Below are positions 1 to 12,241 of a stretch of DNA of 64,000 nt, piece after piece; positions within the stretch are counted from its first letter, which is position 1, and the number at the start of each line of letters is the position of its first letter. The position numbers and the translations under genes were made by a program. This stretch comes from Apostichopus japonicus (Eukaryota; Echinodermata; Holothuroidea; Aspidochirotida; Stichopodidae): NCBI RefSeq assembly GCF_037975245.1, contig NC_092571.1:23751564-23815563 (forward strand), written 5' to 3'. The notes beneath the pieces were generated by a model. The model saw only the letters and a list, made by a program, of their open reading frames with translations, was not told the DNA's origin and did no database searches.

Positions 1-1120
1 AATAAGAAATGGTCCTACATGGTAACGTGGGCCATCAATGACAATATACGGGCCTTTGATCTTACTGATTATCCATAATGATATGGTCCACCATGATGCA
101 ATGATTACAAAGTAAATCTGTCATGATATGGACCATATCCATCTATAAGAAATGGTCCACCATGGTAACGTGGACCTTCAATGACAATATACAGGCCTTT
201 GATCTTATGGATCATCCATAATGATATGGTCCACCATGATGCAATGATTACAAAGTAAATCTGTCATGATATGGAACATATCCATCTATAAGAAATGGTC
301 CACCATGGTAACGTGGACCATCAATGACAATATACGGGCCTTTGATCTTACTGATTATCCATAACGATATGGTCCACCATGATGCAATGATAACAATGCA
401 AATCTGTCATGATATGGACCATATCCATAGATCTGTAAGAAATGGTTCACCATGGAAACGTGGACCATCAATAACAATATACGGGCCTTTGATCTTAGGG
501 ATCGTCCATAACCTTATGGTCCACCATGATGCAATGATTACAATGCAAATCGGTCATGATATGGGCCATATCCATAGATCTGTAAGAAATGGTCCACCAT
601 TGTAACGTGGACCATCAGTGACTATATACAGGCCTTTGATCTTACGGATCGTCCATAACGATATGGTCCACCATGATGCAATGATTACAATGCAAATCGG
701 TCATGATATGGGCCATATCCATAGATCTGTAAAAAATGGTCCACCATTGTAACGTGGACCATCAGTGACTATATACAGGCCTTTGATCTTAGGGATCGTC
801 CATAACGATATGGTCCACCATGATGCAATGATTACAATGCAAATCGGTCATGATATGGGCCATATCCATAGATCTGTAAGAAATGGTCCACCATGGTAAC
901 GTGGACCATCAGTGACTATATACAGGCCTTTGATCTTAGGGATCGTCCATAACGATATGGTCCACCATGATGCAATGATTACAATGCAAATCTGTCATGA
1001 TATGCACAATATCCATGTATAAGAAATGGTCCTACATGGTAACGTGGACCATCAGTGACTATATACAGGCCTTTGATCTTACGCATCATCAATGACAATA
1101 TGCATCATCAATGAAAATGT
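1..1120. repeat. Tandem satellite, ~143/147-bp unit
   Basis: About 7.5 head-to-tail copies of a unit beginning aatggtccaccatggtaacg. Starts of this word lie near 8, 151, 294, 441, 588, 735, 882 and 1025, so spacing is 143, 143, 147, 147, 147, 147, 143 bases. The 4-base difference comes from 'atctataag' versus 'atagatctgtaag' at the unit boundary. The array probably continues left of the window. Short open frames inside it are by-products of the repeat. Confidence 0.95.
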
Positions 1121-1593
1121 GGACCATCTATCACAAATTTTGAGCATCAATTAAAACATGGACCTCTTACAACACAGAACATATCTGTGACAACATGGAC
1201 CATCGATAGTAAGGGATCATCAATGATGACATAATCCAACATGATAATTATGTTCCATAATGAAAATTTGGACCATCTGCAACAACTTGGACCACTGACA
1301 ATTGTATGAAATATGAATGATAAACATGGTCCATTAACCTATGAACTTGTCTGTCTATGACAATGTGAATTTGATTTTTACTCTAGTCTCATGTAAAGTG
1401 CTTTGGTTTTGATGTCACATGGGCTACAGTACATAAATATTGTTTTATTATGGAAAAGACAGTTTGCGGCTTATTTGATGACGGACCATTTAAAGTAAAC
1501 TGACGTGGATAGTCACTGCCTTTGAGGAACTAGTGAAACAAACGATTACTTGGTACTATGATGATGGAGACAGGGTTTGAACCAACCAGCATC
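1121..1593. other. Degenerate satellite edge, then unassigned sequence
   Basis: From 1121 to about 1340 fragments of the upstream satellite ('ggaccatc', 'catggacc') continue in scrambled form, as expected at a decaying array edge. From 1341 to 1593 I see no gene, repeat or structured element. Confidence 0.6.
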
Positions 1594-2140
1594 TGAACGA
1601 ACCAATTAATGAACTAACAAATGAACTAATGATTGAACTAACAAATGAATGAACTAACCAATGAACAAATGATTGAACTTACAAATCAATGAACTGAACA
1701 ATGAACAAATGATTGAACTTACAAATGAATGAACTGACCAATGAGCAAAGGATTGAACTTACAAATGAAGAACTAACCAATGAGCAAATGATTTGAACTT
1801 ACAAATGAATGAACTGACCAATGAGCAAATGATTTGAACTTACAAATGAATAAACTAACAAATGAACAAATGATTGAACTAACAAATGAAAAAACTGACC
1901 AATGAGCAAATGATTTGAACTTACAAATGAATGAACTGACCAATGAGCAAAGGATTGAACTTACAAATGAATGAACTGACCAATGAGCAAAGGATTGAAC
2001 TTACAAATGAATGAACTAATGACTGAACTAACAAATGAAGAACTAACCAATGAACAATTGATTGAACTAACAAATTAATGACTAATGAGCATGAATGAAC
2101 TGACTAATGAGCAAATGATTTGAACTTACACATGAACAAC
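1594..2140. repeat. Minisatellite, ~40-bp unit
   Basis: Repeated words 'gaactgaccaatgagcaaa' and 'gattgaacttacaaatgaat' alternate with a period of about 40 bases for roughly 13 units, with frequent small indels. It is purine-rich on the plus strand and unrelated to the satellite at 1-1120. Confidence 0.9.
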
Positions 2141-2257
2141 AGAATGAACTAATTAGTATTATATTGCAAATCATGTACAGTGTTCATTATATGGAAAGAA
2201 CCGATATTATACAAATAATAAATGGTTATGAGTGCAATAGTGCAAATATTTCATGAG

Positions 2258-2325
2258 TTGAAAGATGGAATGTTCCAATCAAAGAGGCGCAGCCGGGTTG
2301 AATGGAACAAATTACATCTTTCAAC
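2258..2325. repeat. Imperfect hairpin
   Basis: gttgaaagatg...tgttcca at 2258-2278 is answered by tggaaca...catctttcaac at 2303-2325, giving an imperfect stem of about 20 bp with a loop of about 24 bases. It may be the internal part or end of a miniature element, but no target duplication was found. Confidence 0.55.
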
Positions 2326-2357
2326 CATTGCACGGATGGAAACCATTCATTATTTGT

Positions 2358-2584
2358 TTTATACAACACCTTCAAATTTGGATATAATTGGATGTAAAAT
2401 GCACTCATGCAACAGATTGTTTTGAACAGACAGGTTTCTGTGCTCTCTTACCATTGAAAAAAGTGCTATCAAAAAAGTATAACACATGGTTCTATTTCAT
2501 AGAGTGCAATAGAGCAGATTTTGCATGCAATCGACGAGCAATTGACCAATCAAATGGCCGGAATATAATAAGGTGTTGTATAAA
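2358..2584. mobile_element. Miniature inverted-repeat element (227 bp)
   Basis: Perfect 15-bp terminal inverted repeats TTTATACAACACCTT lie at 2358-2372 and, inverted, at 2570-2584. There is no coding capacity. The element sits about 30 bases downstream of the last visible REV1 exon, in the following intron. I could not define a target-site duplication, so the superfamily is open. Confidence 0.75.
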
Positions 2585-2614
2585 CACTACTACTAGTGTA
2601 CATACAACATGTAC

Positions 2615-2734
2615 CTGGAAGTTCTCTGACTGGAAGACTATTTAACAGCTCCCCCTCTTTCCCAGGCACTAGCTGGTACACTCCATTAGGCTTAGCCACT
2701 CTCGTACCGAGTCTCGCTAAAACGGCGGTTGGGG
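2615..2734 (-). CDS. REV1: REV1 exon (polymerase core, continues left of window)
   Basis: A 120-base internal exon on the minus strand. It has an acceptor 'ttggcag' ending at 2735 and a donor 'gtacat' starting at 2614. Joined in phase to the exon at 3095-3249, it encodes the stretch around 'VLARLGTRVAKPNG' and 'LPVRELPG'. This matches the Y-family region in REV1 that contains the conserved 'LLARMATRKAKPDG' and 'LPGVG' motifs (end of palm, start of thumb). REV1 is a deoxycytidyl transferase used in translesion DNA synthesis and the scaffold for other bypass polymerases. The next exon should start with the VG of 'LPGVG' but is not in the window, so the gene runs off the left side. Confidence 0.88.
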
Positions 2735-3094
2735 CTGCCAAGAGAATGAATTAAGACATTATCATGTAGATGACAATGCCAAAAGAACTTGATTGGTTGG
2801 CTAATATTTCAGAGATTTAGATTCTGGTTAAAAAGCTCACTTTCAAGTCCTTAATTAAGAATGTAGAAAAAGTAGAGGGCAGTAGACAGGAATGCTGATT
2901 TCCTGATTTGGAAATTTTTTAGGAAATTTTCGGAGGTTATTTCTTATCTAATAAAACATTTCAGGGCAAATGCTTCGAGTCTGGCAGTGACATGTTTCTT
3001 GAAGTTTGGACAAGCGTGACCATTACTGTATGTGACTTTCTAGCATATTAATGAGGAATATATAATGTTGCTCATTTGAGGTGAAATTACGTAC

Positions 3095-3249
3095 CTAAAC
3101 CTGCAGATGCTGTGCACTGTGTCTTTTCATGGATTTCACCCCTCAAAACTTGAGCAAATTCTAATGGTGTTGCTCCCGTCTCTTGCAATATTTTGGTGAT
3201 GTCCACGAGTAATTCGTCGCAACTGCATGCCTCGATGTCGTGAGTGTAT
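3095..3249 (-). CDS. REV1: REV1 exon (second catalytic motif)
   Basis: A 155-base internal exon with acceptor 'tttgcag' ending at 3250 and donor 'gtacgt' starting at 3094. It encodes 'YTHDIEACSCDELLVDITKI', matching the REV1 palm motif SCDE that supplies catalytic metal-binding acidic residues. It then continues through 'QCTASAGLG', corresponding to the conserved 'CAASVGIGSN' segment. Phases fit both neighbours: it completes an Arg codon begun in the exon at 5704 and leaves one base for the exon ending at 2734. No stop or frameshift is present, so the gene looks functional here. Confidence 0.9.
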
Positions 3250-3397
3250 CTGCAAACATCAATTGTATTGTAATGGTCTATGAAACAGTACTTGTTACAG
3301 TAAATCACTTACTTGTTACAATACTTGTTACAGATCAATGTACCAAATCTATAACAGGGAAAATATGTGGGTGACTAATGTTGTTAGTAGTTCTATA

Positions 3398-5637
3398 TGA
3401 ATCCAATAAGCAAGCCACTGCAGAGGCTGTGGCCGAAGGGCTCAATCTGGAGAGGTGGGGTGGGGGGAAGGAAATTGCAGATAAAAGGGCACCTGTGATT
3501 TGATTTTTGAAAAACAGTCAATTTTGATTTATTTTTTTGGTCACAAAACTTGGAGGAATAGGCCCCTCATTCCCCTTACCACCATCCCCTACCATCCTCT
3601 ACCCCAGCTCTGCCAACCTAGAACCAATCGATTTCTTGATAGAAGTAAAAACAAAAAGGAGAAAAAGCTTTTGCCAGAAATAAAAATACATACATTTTAT
3701 CTGAAAAGTTACAAAATGATGCATAAAAAACCAAGATGAAAATCTAGGTAAAAGTTTCAAAACAAAAGAAACTATGTGCAGGTTACATTTACACACCAAT
3801 TTTTCACTAGTTTGTATATACATATTAAACTGTCTAAAGGCTCATTGAATGCTCAGTTGGCTGGGAAACAACCTTAGATCAGAGACTACTACAGTATTTT
3901 CATTTTGTTTATTATCTTTAATATTTCTAAAAAGAAAACAATTGCACGGGAATAGTGCACTTCCATTCATGTCCCACCCACTGTTTTGACAAGTAACTGA
4001 AAATTGGTTTAAATATCAAAAGCAACTTCATCAAACATGTGTGTAAACAATTGAACATTTATATAAACAAATTTCCGGAGGTTCATTTATTTTTTATCAT
4101 TCATGTATTTTATCATTCATGTAGAATAGGAAAGGTATGATAACTTCCTAGAGATCTTTCACATTACACTTTGAGGAGCATGCATTTTTGTTTTATTTTT
4201 CTCTTTATTTGCCACTTTTTCACATTACATTTCTGGGGTAAAATTTTGCTCAGCACATCTTGCACATTTTTCACTGGGCGGCACTGGGGGGCCCCGCCTA
4301 GCACTAAAAATTACCGCCCAGCACTGTCTTAAAAATCGTGAATCCCGCCCAGCACTATTTTCATCTAAAATCCTGACATTCCTAACAATATATTCAACAT
4401 AAATTGGGCCTAGCCTATGCCAAAATCTGACAGGCTAATAATGCATCAGTTACGCATGCTAGAAACATTACTTACGGTTCTCAATCGTTCCCTTGTAAAA
4501 TCTCTTTGAAACAAACTAACAACTTTTACCAGGTACGTAATATATTTCACTAAAAAAAATTAAGAAATTTTATTGTTAGCAAAACTACAAAACTAGTGTA
4601 TGTGCTTAAAAAGCTACACAACTGCCAGCATTTGGCATCTGAGCACCTTCAAAAATCGAAAAATTTCTCAAAGGAGAGGGGGACACCCCCTCCCCTTGAT
4701 CCCTCCCCCAGGATGGCGATCAGTATACCCAGCACTCAGGAAATCTTGAGCACATCCCTGATATGTATTCAATAAGCAAACCAGAGGCCATGGCAGAGAG
4801 CTTGATCTGGAGTGGGTCTGGGGTAGTAGGGAAATTGCAGGAAAAGGGCACATGTGACATACATGAAAAACAGTCAAGTTTTTATTTCCCCCACAAAACT
4901 TGGAGGAATATGCCCCTCGTTCCCCATACCACCATCCCCTGCCATCCTCTACCCCAGCTCTGCCGACCTAGAACCAAAAGATTATTTCTTGATAGAAGTA
5001 AAAACAAAAATGACAAAAGTTTTTGCCAGAAATAAAAATACATAAATTTTATCTAAAAAGTTACAAAATCCTGCATAAAAAACCAAGATGAAAATCTAGG
5101 TAAAAGTTTCAAAACAAAAGAAACTATGTGCAGGTTACATTTACACACCAATTTTTCACTAGTTTTTACATATTAAACTGTCTAAAGGCTCATTGAATGC
5201 TCAGTTGGCTGGGAAACAAGCTTAGATCAGAGACTACTAAAGTATTTTCATTTTGTTTATTATCTTTTGACCTTTAATATTTCTAAAACAAAACAATTGC
5301 ATGGGAATAGTGCACTTCCATTCATGTCCCACCCAAAACTGTTTTTACAAGTAACTGAAAATTGGTTTAAATATCAAAAGCAACTTCATCAAACATGTGT
5401 GCAAACAGTTGAACATTTATATTATAAACAAATTTCCAGAGGTTCATTTATTTTTATCATTCACGTATTTTATCATTCATGTAGAATAGGAAAGGTATGC
5501 TAACTTCCTAGAGATCTTTCACATTAAACTTTGAGGAGCATGCAATTTTGTTTGATTTTTCTCTTTATTTGCCACTTTTCACATTACCTAGGAACATTTC
5601 TGGGGTTAAACTTTGCTCAGCACATCTTACACATTTT
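3398..5637. repeat. Tandem duplication of ~0.87 kb inside a REV1 intron
   Basis: 3398-4262 and 4757-5637 are direct copies. Both run from 'caataagcaa' through 'aaaactatgtgcaggttac' and 'catgtagaataggaaaggtatg' to 'gctcagcacatcttgcacattttt', with scattered substitutions and small indels. The second copy follows directly after the inserted repeat at 4263-4756. Everything lies in the REV1 intron between the exons at 3249 and 5704. Confidence 0.88.
4263..4756 (-). mobile_element. Dispersed TIR-type repeat, copy 1 (minus orientation)
   Basis: Read on the minus strand this stretch starts AGGGATGTGCTCAAG. It runs through 'tttgagaaatttttcgatttttgaagg' in pieces and ends near 'gtgctgggcgg' motifs. 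The same sequence in plus orientation occurs at 61506-61839, where it has inverted termini AGGGATGTGCCCA. This copy has a longer middle, and its far end is truncated or altered, so no clean second inverted terminus is visible. It lies exactly between the two copies of the intronic duplication. Confidence 0.75.
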
Positions 5638-5703
5638 TGACTTTGATATTCTCTTTCCTTTAAAGTATTTTATCCCTAATTGTCAATCAGTTGGTTTACT
5701 CAC

Positions 5704-6474
5704 CGAGCTACAGTTTCATACAGAAGTTTGGACACCTTGTAGTAGCCATCAAAGTCGTACGGGATGGTGCGCAGTTCTGGGCAGAGTTCCTTGGCGTTCC
5801 TCATTATCATGCCATTCTTAACGCCCGCATCTCGAGCTTCGTAACTGCAAGACGCAATCTCCGCCAGTGACCAAAAATTGTCCCTTTCGGACGCTTTCAC
5901 TCCCAGGTCAGATTTTCCGTCGTCGCCATTTTCTGGAAGTCCTTTGCTTTTATCTTCATCATCATCTGTATCATCTGACAAGGGGGTCTTCTTCTTCTTC
6001 TTCTTACTCTCTTCGTTATCATCTTTTTCATCCTTCGCCCAGATTTTCCTCTCTTGACATTCCTTCTTGCGATTCATTTCCTGTTCACTGGATTCAGACT
6101 TCCATGCATAATGGGCAACTGCGACCGGCTTACCCCTCAGCTCTGGGTACTTTATTAGACTCACGGCTACAAAGAAGCAATCCATGTCGATATGCATTAT
6201 CGCATTTTCCTGAAAACTGATCGCCTTTTGGCAACTTTCATTTTCTCGGCCCTCGACCTCATCCGGGCTACGGATTCCTTCTCCATTTCGCCTCTTTGCC
6301 TCGATCAACCTCTTCAAATGTTGGAGACCGGGAAATGTTCGGTCCCCACTCTCCTGGAGTTTCCTCACGAATGCTTTGTGCTTTGCCTTCCATGTGGTAA
6401 GATGGTGGAGGCGAGAATGGCTATAAAAAATTGACAGAAAGTTTGGATCAGAAGATTTTGGAAAGTAGCAACCA
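5704..6474 (-). CDS. REV1: REV1 exon (start of catalytic domain)
   Basis: A 771-base exon. The donor is 'gtgagt' starting at 5703 and the likely acceptor is 'gtacag' ending at 6475. It encodes 'FYSHSRLHHLTTWK', then 'MHIDMDCFFVAV', the REV1-specific start of the catalytic core with the first metal-binding Asp residues. It continues with 'AEIASCSYEARDAGVKNGM' and 'ELRTIPYDFDGYYKV', ending 'LLYETVAR'. Between 'GKPVAVAH' and 'AEIASCSYEA' lies an insert of about 80 residues rich in Lys, Glu and Asp, with a KKKKKK run followed by DDTDDDED. Vertebrate REV1 also carries an insert here, but of different composition. The amino-terminal BRCT domain is not recognisable upstream; those exons may be short or outside the window. 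Confidence 0.9.
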
Positions 6475-9400
6475 CTGTACTGATATGGGCCACTGTTTGC
6501 CATACCATGTAAGCCCCTTAATTGCCCCAAAATATCAAATGAACAGCTATTACCATGACCTGGTGAATGGTCAGAAACTAGTTGTAAAAACATAAAATAG
6601 AGTTAGCCAATTCCAACTGCCTTTTCTATGCTCAACAGGGATTTTAAAAATACCTTCTTCAGTTTCCTGCCAAATTATTCTCGTGCTATAAAAGGTAAAG
6701 CTTAATTTACATACAATTCCTCTACGTCCTAAATACACATAGACCGTGATAGATTTTAAAGCATAAAATTCCCATTTATTTGAAAACAATGGAAAAACTT
6801 ACAATGCATGACAGGGAGGGCTCCATAGGAAGTCGCTGACGTCTTTGCCTTATTATTTTTGGCTGCCAGACCCTTCCTGAGCTTATACTAGTTAAATTAA
6901 TTCTGGAAAGTTAACCTATAACTGCTTGGACATGTGCCTGCAGAAAGCTCTTCTTTTTGTTATATGTCCAATGGATAATTAGATATAAGTTTAAGGGGAT
7001 TCCATTCAGAGGTTAGCAGCAGACCACGATCGAGTGATACAAAGATTTGAGAGATGACAAAAGTTGTTCCTAAAGTTACTGTGTTGCACAATGAGAAACC
7101 ACTTAATAAGTAAGGTTCCCTAGTTGCCACACTGGCAATAGTTGAAAGTATATTACTTTTATTAAGATGTTAAATAATATATAAATATCTTGGAAAAGAG
7201 AGCCACAGAGAGTTGTAATGTGGTCTCTGAAAGTTTATTACAGTTTCCTTGAAAAATGTTATCAAAAATTTGTTACTGTTGCAATTTGTTGCTTGTTCTT
7301 TAAACTTCCTATTTTACAAAAGTTTATGTCATGAAAATATAGTGTTTATCCTATCTTTAAAGAAATTTGGATTCAATCAACAAAAAAATAAGTAATATTG
7401 AGTGTAAACAGGAAAACCAATGTCTGTTCAGCCCATCCGATAGACAACGTCATCTATTCATTCTGATTGTACATTTTTGGCAAGAGTTTGTAAGTTACTG
7501 TAGTCTTTCCAGTCAAGATGTCATTTTCATTTTTAAATTAAAAAAATTAAGCACAAAATAATAAACAGGATTTTTTTTTTAAATAATATCAAACTTCATT
7601 CTGATCTGAATTACACAAACTCCTACAGTATTTTATGCTAAGTGGGAATAATTTAAAGTTCACTCTTTTACATAGCAGTTTGTTTCTTATAAAATACTGA
7701 GATTACTGTGGTTCTGTGTTATACCATACATAAGTTGGCAAGTTGCTATAAATATAAATATGTAAGTGATTGGAGGTAAAACAGCCAATGTTTGGTTTTT
7801 GCAGAGCTTTCGAGCAAAACTAGCTCTTTGTCAACTGGTGCATGATCACCGAAAGTGACAAGGAGTAGCAGGAACTGAAACTATTTTAGAGAAGAGTGTC
7901 GGCATGGTTGTGAAGTCAAAGCGACTTACTGATTTCTGCTGGATTTAGCAGAAGTTTTAGAAATTCGGATTATTTTAATCCGTGTGGGATTATTTTAATC
8001 CGATTCCGTCGTAATTGCAAAGGAATTGTTTTGGTTTACCTGGGACGGCAAATCGTTTCTGATATTTAAACCGAATGGTGCCGAGGTCTTTAGGTTTATT
8101 TCCCAGAAATTTTCTTTTCCTTTCCTAGATTTATCTGTCCAAGAATCGTTCTGGTCAATGGCAATAACACGCAAATTCTCAATTGAATGAACTATGTTGT
8201 GTCATTCTCATTCTTAGAGTGTTTTTTGACTCTCCAACATATTGTTAGTTGCAAATATTGCAGTAGATAATACAGAAAATCATTTTCATAAGGATTTCAA
8301 TATTAAACACTTAGCAAGTGATTTTGTCTCCAGAATAAATTCCAACATACAATGAGAGTGGTTGGTAGAGGGACCAGAATAAGCAGAAGCATTTCTAGTG
8401 ACCTGGTCCCTTCCAAAAACAAGATGAAATATAATATTAACAAATATCATTATGTCATAGTTTACTACCACTTCAAAAGTACAATAGTTAAATCTACACT
8501 GAGACATTTAATTGTCTCTTTTACCAATCATCAATGAAATTTGGGAGACCTAAAAACACCTAAATGTTAAATTTATTTATTGGGGCTGAATATGATGATC
8601 TTTAAGTTTGTCCATACGGCTTGAATGTACCATTTACTACTTCATAAATGTTTTGGTTTTCCGAAAGGGAAAACTATGGAGTCACTCTTCCCGTCCTTGC
8701 AAAATTGATAGGGGGGGGGGGGACTCGTGGAGTGTAAAGTTGACAATGACTTTAACACGGACCACAAAGTCGCTAAAATTACTAATTACGATTAGATTCG
8801 GCAGCATACAGAAACATTGCACACAACAAAGTCAGAGACAAAGTGAATTAATCAGGTCACACATCCAGAGTCTATGCAAGTTCTTCAATACGGCCCTCAT
8901 TATACCTTTCAGGGAACCATTTCTAATGTAGTTTTGATTCTTTCTTTGTTTCTTCCTTGTGTTACCAATTTTATCAAACCCTTCACCTTAATACAGCGTT
9001 CATCACACAAGGGGGTTCTCCAAGCGGTCGATATCGGACCCTAGCAATTTTGGATAAGAAATGGCAATCCCCAGGGTCAGTCTGCTGGGGGGGTCAATTA
9101 TCTTAATGGTTGACAATTAACATCCATTATAAAGAAGGAAGTCTTAATAAAATTTTTTACTCAGTATTAAGTACAGTACTTGGTGTACAAAGTTGACAAT
9201 TACAGGAAATGTTTATCATGACTTATTTATTATTACAGTGGCTAAATAGAACGGAAAAGCGTAACGTTTGTTTCCTGCTGTACATTATAAAACTCTGTTC
9301 TCAAAATGTTCATATTCTAAATCCAGTGTAGGATCAGGGTTCAGAGAAGGATCAAGAATTCCATAGAGGGGGCAATACTCAAGAAAGTTTGTGATCCCTG

Positions 9401-9885
9401 TAATAACCCATGCACAATTTTTAACATTTATGTTCAGTTTTATACTAGTTATGACAATATGAGTAAATTATAAATGATTCATGACTTCATTGTCGGGAGG
9501 TGTCTGGGTTCTTTTGTCGGTCTGTGCCTGGAGTGAGGATGAACAAAGATAAATTCACAAAAAAAGTCTTTTTCCCTTTTCTCGTTTCAGTATTTACAAT
9601 ATGCACAGTCTGGAAATAATTGCATAGGGGCCTCACAGGCCAAGCTATATCATCCGCCATAATTGAGCACCACATCTCCAGGTCGAACAGGCGACCGCTC
9701 CCTCAACAAGGATGTATAACACAGCTACAGGTAGGCAATGTCTATCAGTAAAAATCAGGCAGAACTCTTCTCTTAACCTGGTTAACACTCGAGACCTTCC
9801 TCTCACAGAGGCTGCATAGGTTCTGAGTCCCTGCGCCAAGTTTCTAAACCAAAACTCTTTCTTGTTAACATAATAATCCACTTGG
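6475..9885. other. No gene recognised; REV1 upstream intron or intergenic
   Basis: About 3.4 kb of AT-rich sequence without a recognisable exon, RNA gene or complete element. It should include the intron upstream of the REV1 exon. A poly-G run sits near 8710. 8645-8770 resembles 55115-55240 and is listed separately. Short open frames here show no recognisable domain. Confidence 0.5.
8636..8775 (+). repeat. Dispersed repeat, copy 1
   Basis: Shares 'ttttggtttyccgaaagg', 'gagtcactctt', 'aaaattg' and 'aaagt[ct]g[gr]caatgact' in the same order and spacing with 55108-55250. Both have a G-run in the middle. There are no termini or coding capacity visible, and the family is unknown to me. Confidence 0.6.
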
Positions 9886-10985
9886 CATGTATGCTATTAT
9901 ATACCCCTGCATTGACTGGACATGTGATGCTATTATATACCACTGCATTGACTGGACATGTGATGCTATTATATACCACTGCATTGACTGGACATGTGAT
10001 GCTATTATACCCTTGCATTGACTGGACATGTGATGCTATTATTCCCCTGCACTGACTGGACATGTGATGCTATTATATACCACTGCATTGACTGGACATG
10101 TGATGCTAATATATACCCCTGCATTGACTGGACATGTGATGCTAAATTATATCCCTGCATTGACTGGCGATGCGACACTATTATACCCCTGCCTTGACTA
10201 GAACTTGTGATGCTATTATATACCCCTGCATTGACTGGACATGTGATGCTAAATTATATCCCTGCATTGACTGGAGATGCGACACTATTATACCCCTGCC
10301 TTGACTAGAACTTGTGATGCTATTATGTACCCCTGCATTGACTGGACATGTGATGCTAAATTATATCCCTGCATTGACTGGAGATGCGACACTATTATAC
10401 CCCTGCCTTGACTAGAACTTGTGATGCTATTATGTACCCCTGCATTGACTGGACATGTGATGCTCTTGTACCCCTGCACTGACTGGACATGCGACACTAT
10501 TATACCCCTGCCTTGACTAGAACTTGTGATGCTATTATATACCCCTGCATTGACTGGATATGTGATGCTATTGTACCCCTGCACTGACTGGACATGTGAT
10601 GCTATTATACACCACTGCATTGACTGGACATGTGATGCTATTATATACCACTGCATTGACTGGACATGTGATGCTATTGTACCCCTGCACTGACTGGACA
10701 TGCGACACTATTATACCCCTGCCTTGACTAGAACTTGTGATGCTATTATATACCCCTGCATTGACTGGACATGTGATGCTATTGTACCCCTGCACTGACT
10801 GGACATGTGATGCTATTATATATCCCTGCCTTGACTGGACATATGATGCTATTATTCCCCTGCATTGACTGGACATGTGATGTTATTACACCCCTGTGTT
10901 GGCTGGATATGTGATGCTATTATACTCGTGCAATGACTGGACATGTATGTGATGCTATTGTACCCATGCATTGACTGGACATATG
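9886..10985. repeat. Minisatellite, ~36-bp unit with higher-order structure
   Basis: About 30 copies of a 33- to 38-base unit built from 'tgactggacatgtgatgc' plus 'tattatataccactgcat' variants. A variant trimer containing 'tgcgacactattatacccc' recurs near 10171, 10278, 10385, 10490 and 10701. This gives a higher-order period of about 107 bases, then twice that. Edges decay at both ends. Minus-strand open frames through it simply translate the repeat. Confidence 0.95.
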
Positions 10986-11960
10986 TCACACTTATTAGAA
11001 ATTCATCAACCAGACACTTTTATATCCTGGCATTCCTTTTTCGAAGTTGTCTAGCTAGTTTGTAGTTAGTTTGCTTTTGAAGCTGGTCTTTATTGAAACT
11101 TAATTTAAAAAAAAGAAAGACCACATATGTAAAGTACAAATCATATAGTAAGGTTGTACTTTAAGGGTACCGACGCTGTATCACTTCTCTATAATATCTG
11201 CTCTATGCCTTTTTAATCACATAGTTTACTCATTCTTATGCGTGTTATGTGTACTTTGCATATATGTTGTAGTCACCTGTTTTTGCATAGTATTTTATAA
11301 TATAAGACCCTTATTGCTAATGTGATATTGTTGTATTGTATAAGGTGTACAGTGCTGTTTTGGGTTATGGCATAAGTTTCTCTGTTGTGTACTAATAGCT
11401 TACAGGACTTAATGGCTAGAGTGTTAACTTTCTGATCATGCCCTAAGCTCACCTCTCTTCTTAAGGAGTTTATCTAATAGTCTAAACTTGTTTCAGTATG
11501 TTTTTCTATGGCCTATGTGTCAGAGGAGAGACAGAGAGAGAAATGTAGTTCAAATGGAAAATGGGAGTTGGCTAGTGGAAGCCACAGAAAGAGCAGTATA
11601 TATATTGTGAATGAATACCCAAGCATAAAGCATTTAATGTCCTATAATGACTCACAAATATACAAGAGTGAAATCCTTATTTAAAACAGAGTTTGAAACT
11701 TGGAAATTAAAAGCTTTGCGACGATTCGTCCGACAGTTAAATTAAACAAACAGATCAAGCACAGAGCATTATAGAAGGTGCAAGCTGGTAACATCATTTC
11801 CACACTTGCTGATGAAGTGCCATGCGATTAGGTTTCATGCTATCTTTATTCATATTACATTTTATTGAAACCGTCGGGTCAATAACAGGTCATTCAATGA
11901 AGTTCCACAATGGTCTAGATAACCAATACACTAATGCTTGGCATCATTTGGGGAGAAGAT
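10986..11960. other. No feature recognised
   Basis: AT-rich unique-looking sequence. I see no exon, RNA gene or repeat family that I can support. Confidence 0.5.
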
Positions 11961-12241
11961 CAGGCGCGTAGCCAAGGGAGGGGCGAAACTGTAGATTCGG
12001 CATTGCAAACTATCTAAGCGGAGCGCCGCCATGGTTGGCGCGAAGCGTACAAGAAAATTTTGGCTGTAAATGCCTCCCAGATCGCTGGAAATGGCACTTC
12101 CCAGGCCTTGTAAGTTGCATTTTAGCATTTTCTCTTTTGAAAATACTAGCGATATCATAAAAACATTAAAACAAAAATTTAAAAATATGCTCAAAGGGGG
12201 CGGCTGCCCCCTTCGCCCCCCCCCCCTTGGCTACGCGCCTG
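11961..12241 (-). mobile_element. hAT-like miniature element (CAGGCGCGTAGCC family), copy 1
   Basis: Terminal inverted repeats CAGGCGCGTAGCCAAGGG at 11961 and, inverted, ending at 12241. The flanking 8-mers gagaagat (11953-11960) and cacaagat (12242-12249) agree at 6 of 8 positions, consistent with an old hAT-type 8-bp target duplication. The interior includes the family words 'ctaagcggagcgcc', 'cagatcgctggaaatggc' and a long C run. It has no transposase, so it is non-autonomous. Confidence 0.85.

Noticed and set aside
324-605. 93-codon frame in the left satellite
   Set aside because: Lies wholly in the tandem repeat and is not maintained in the other units.
2226-2408. Possible further REV1 exon on the minus strand
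   Set aside because: The translated sequence does not resemble the expected thumb region and it overlaps the miniature element and hairpin.
9803-10876. Minus-strand frames with repeated 'ASHVQS' and 'NSITCPVNA' modules
   Set aside because: Translations of the 36-bp minisatellite in two frames; no start context or domain, and edges follow the repeat rather than a gene.
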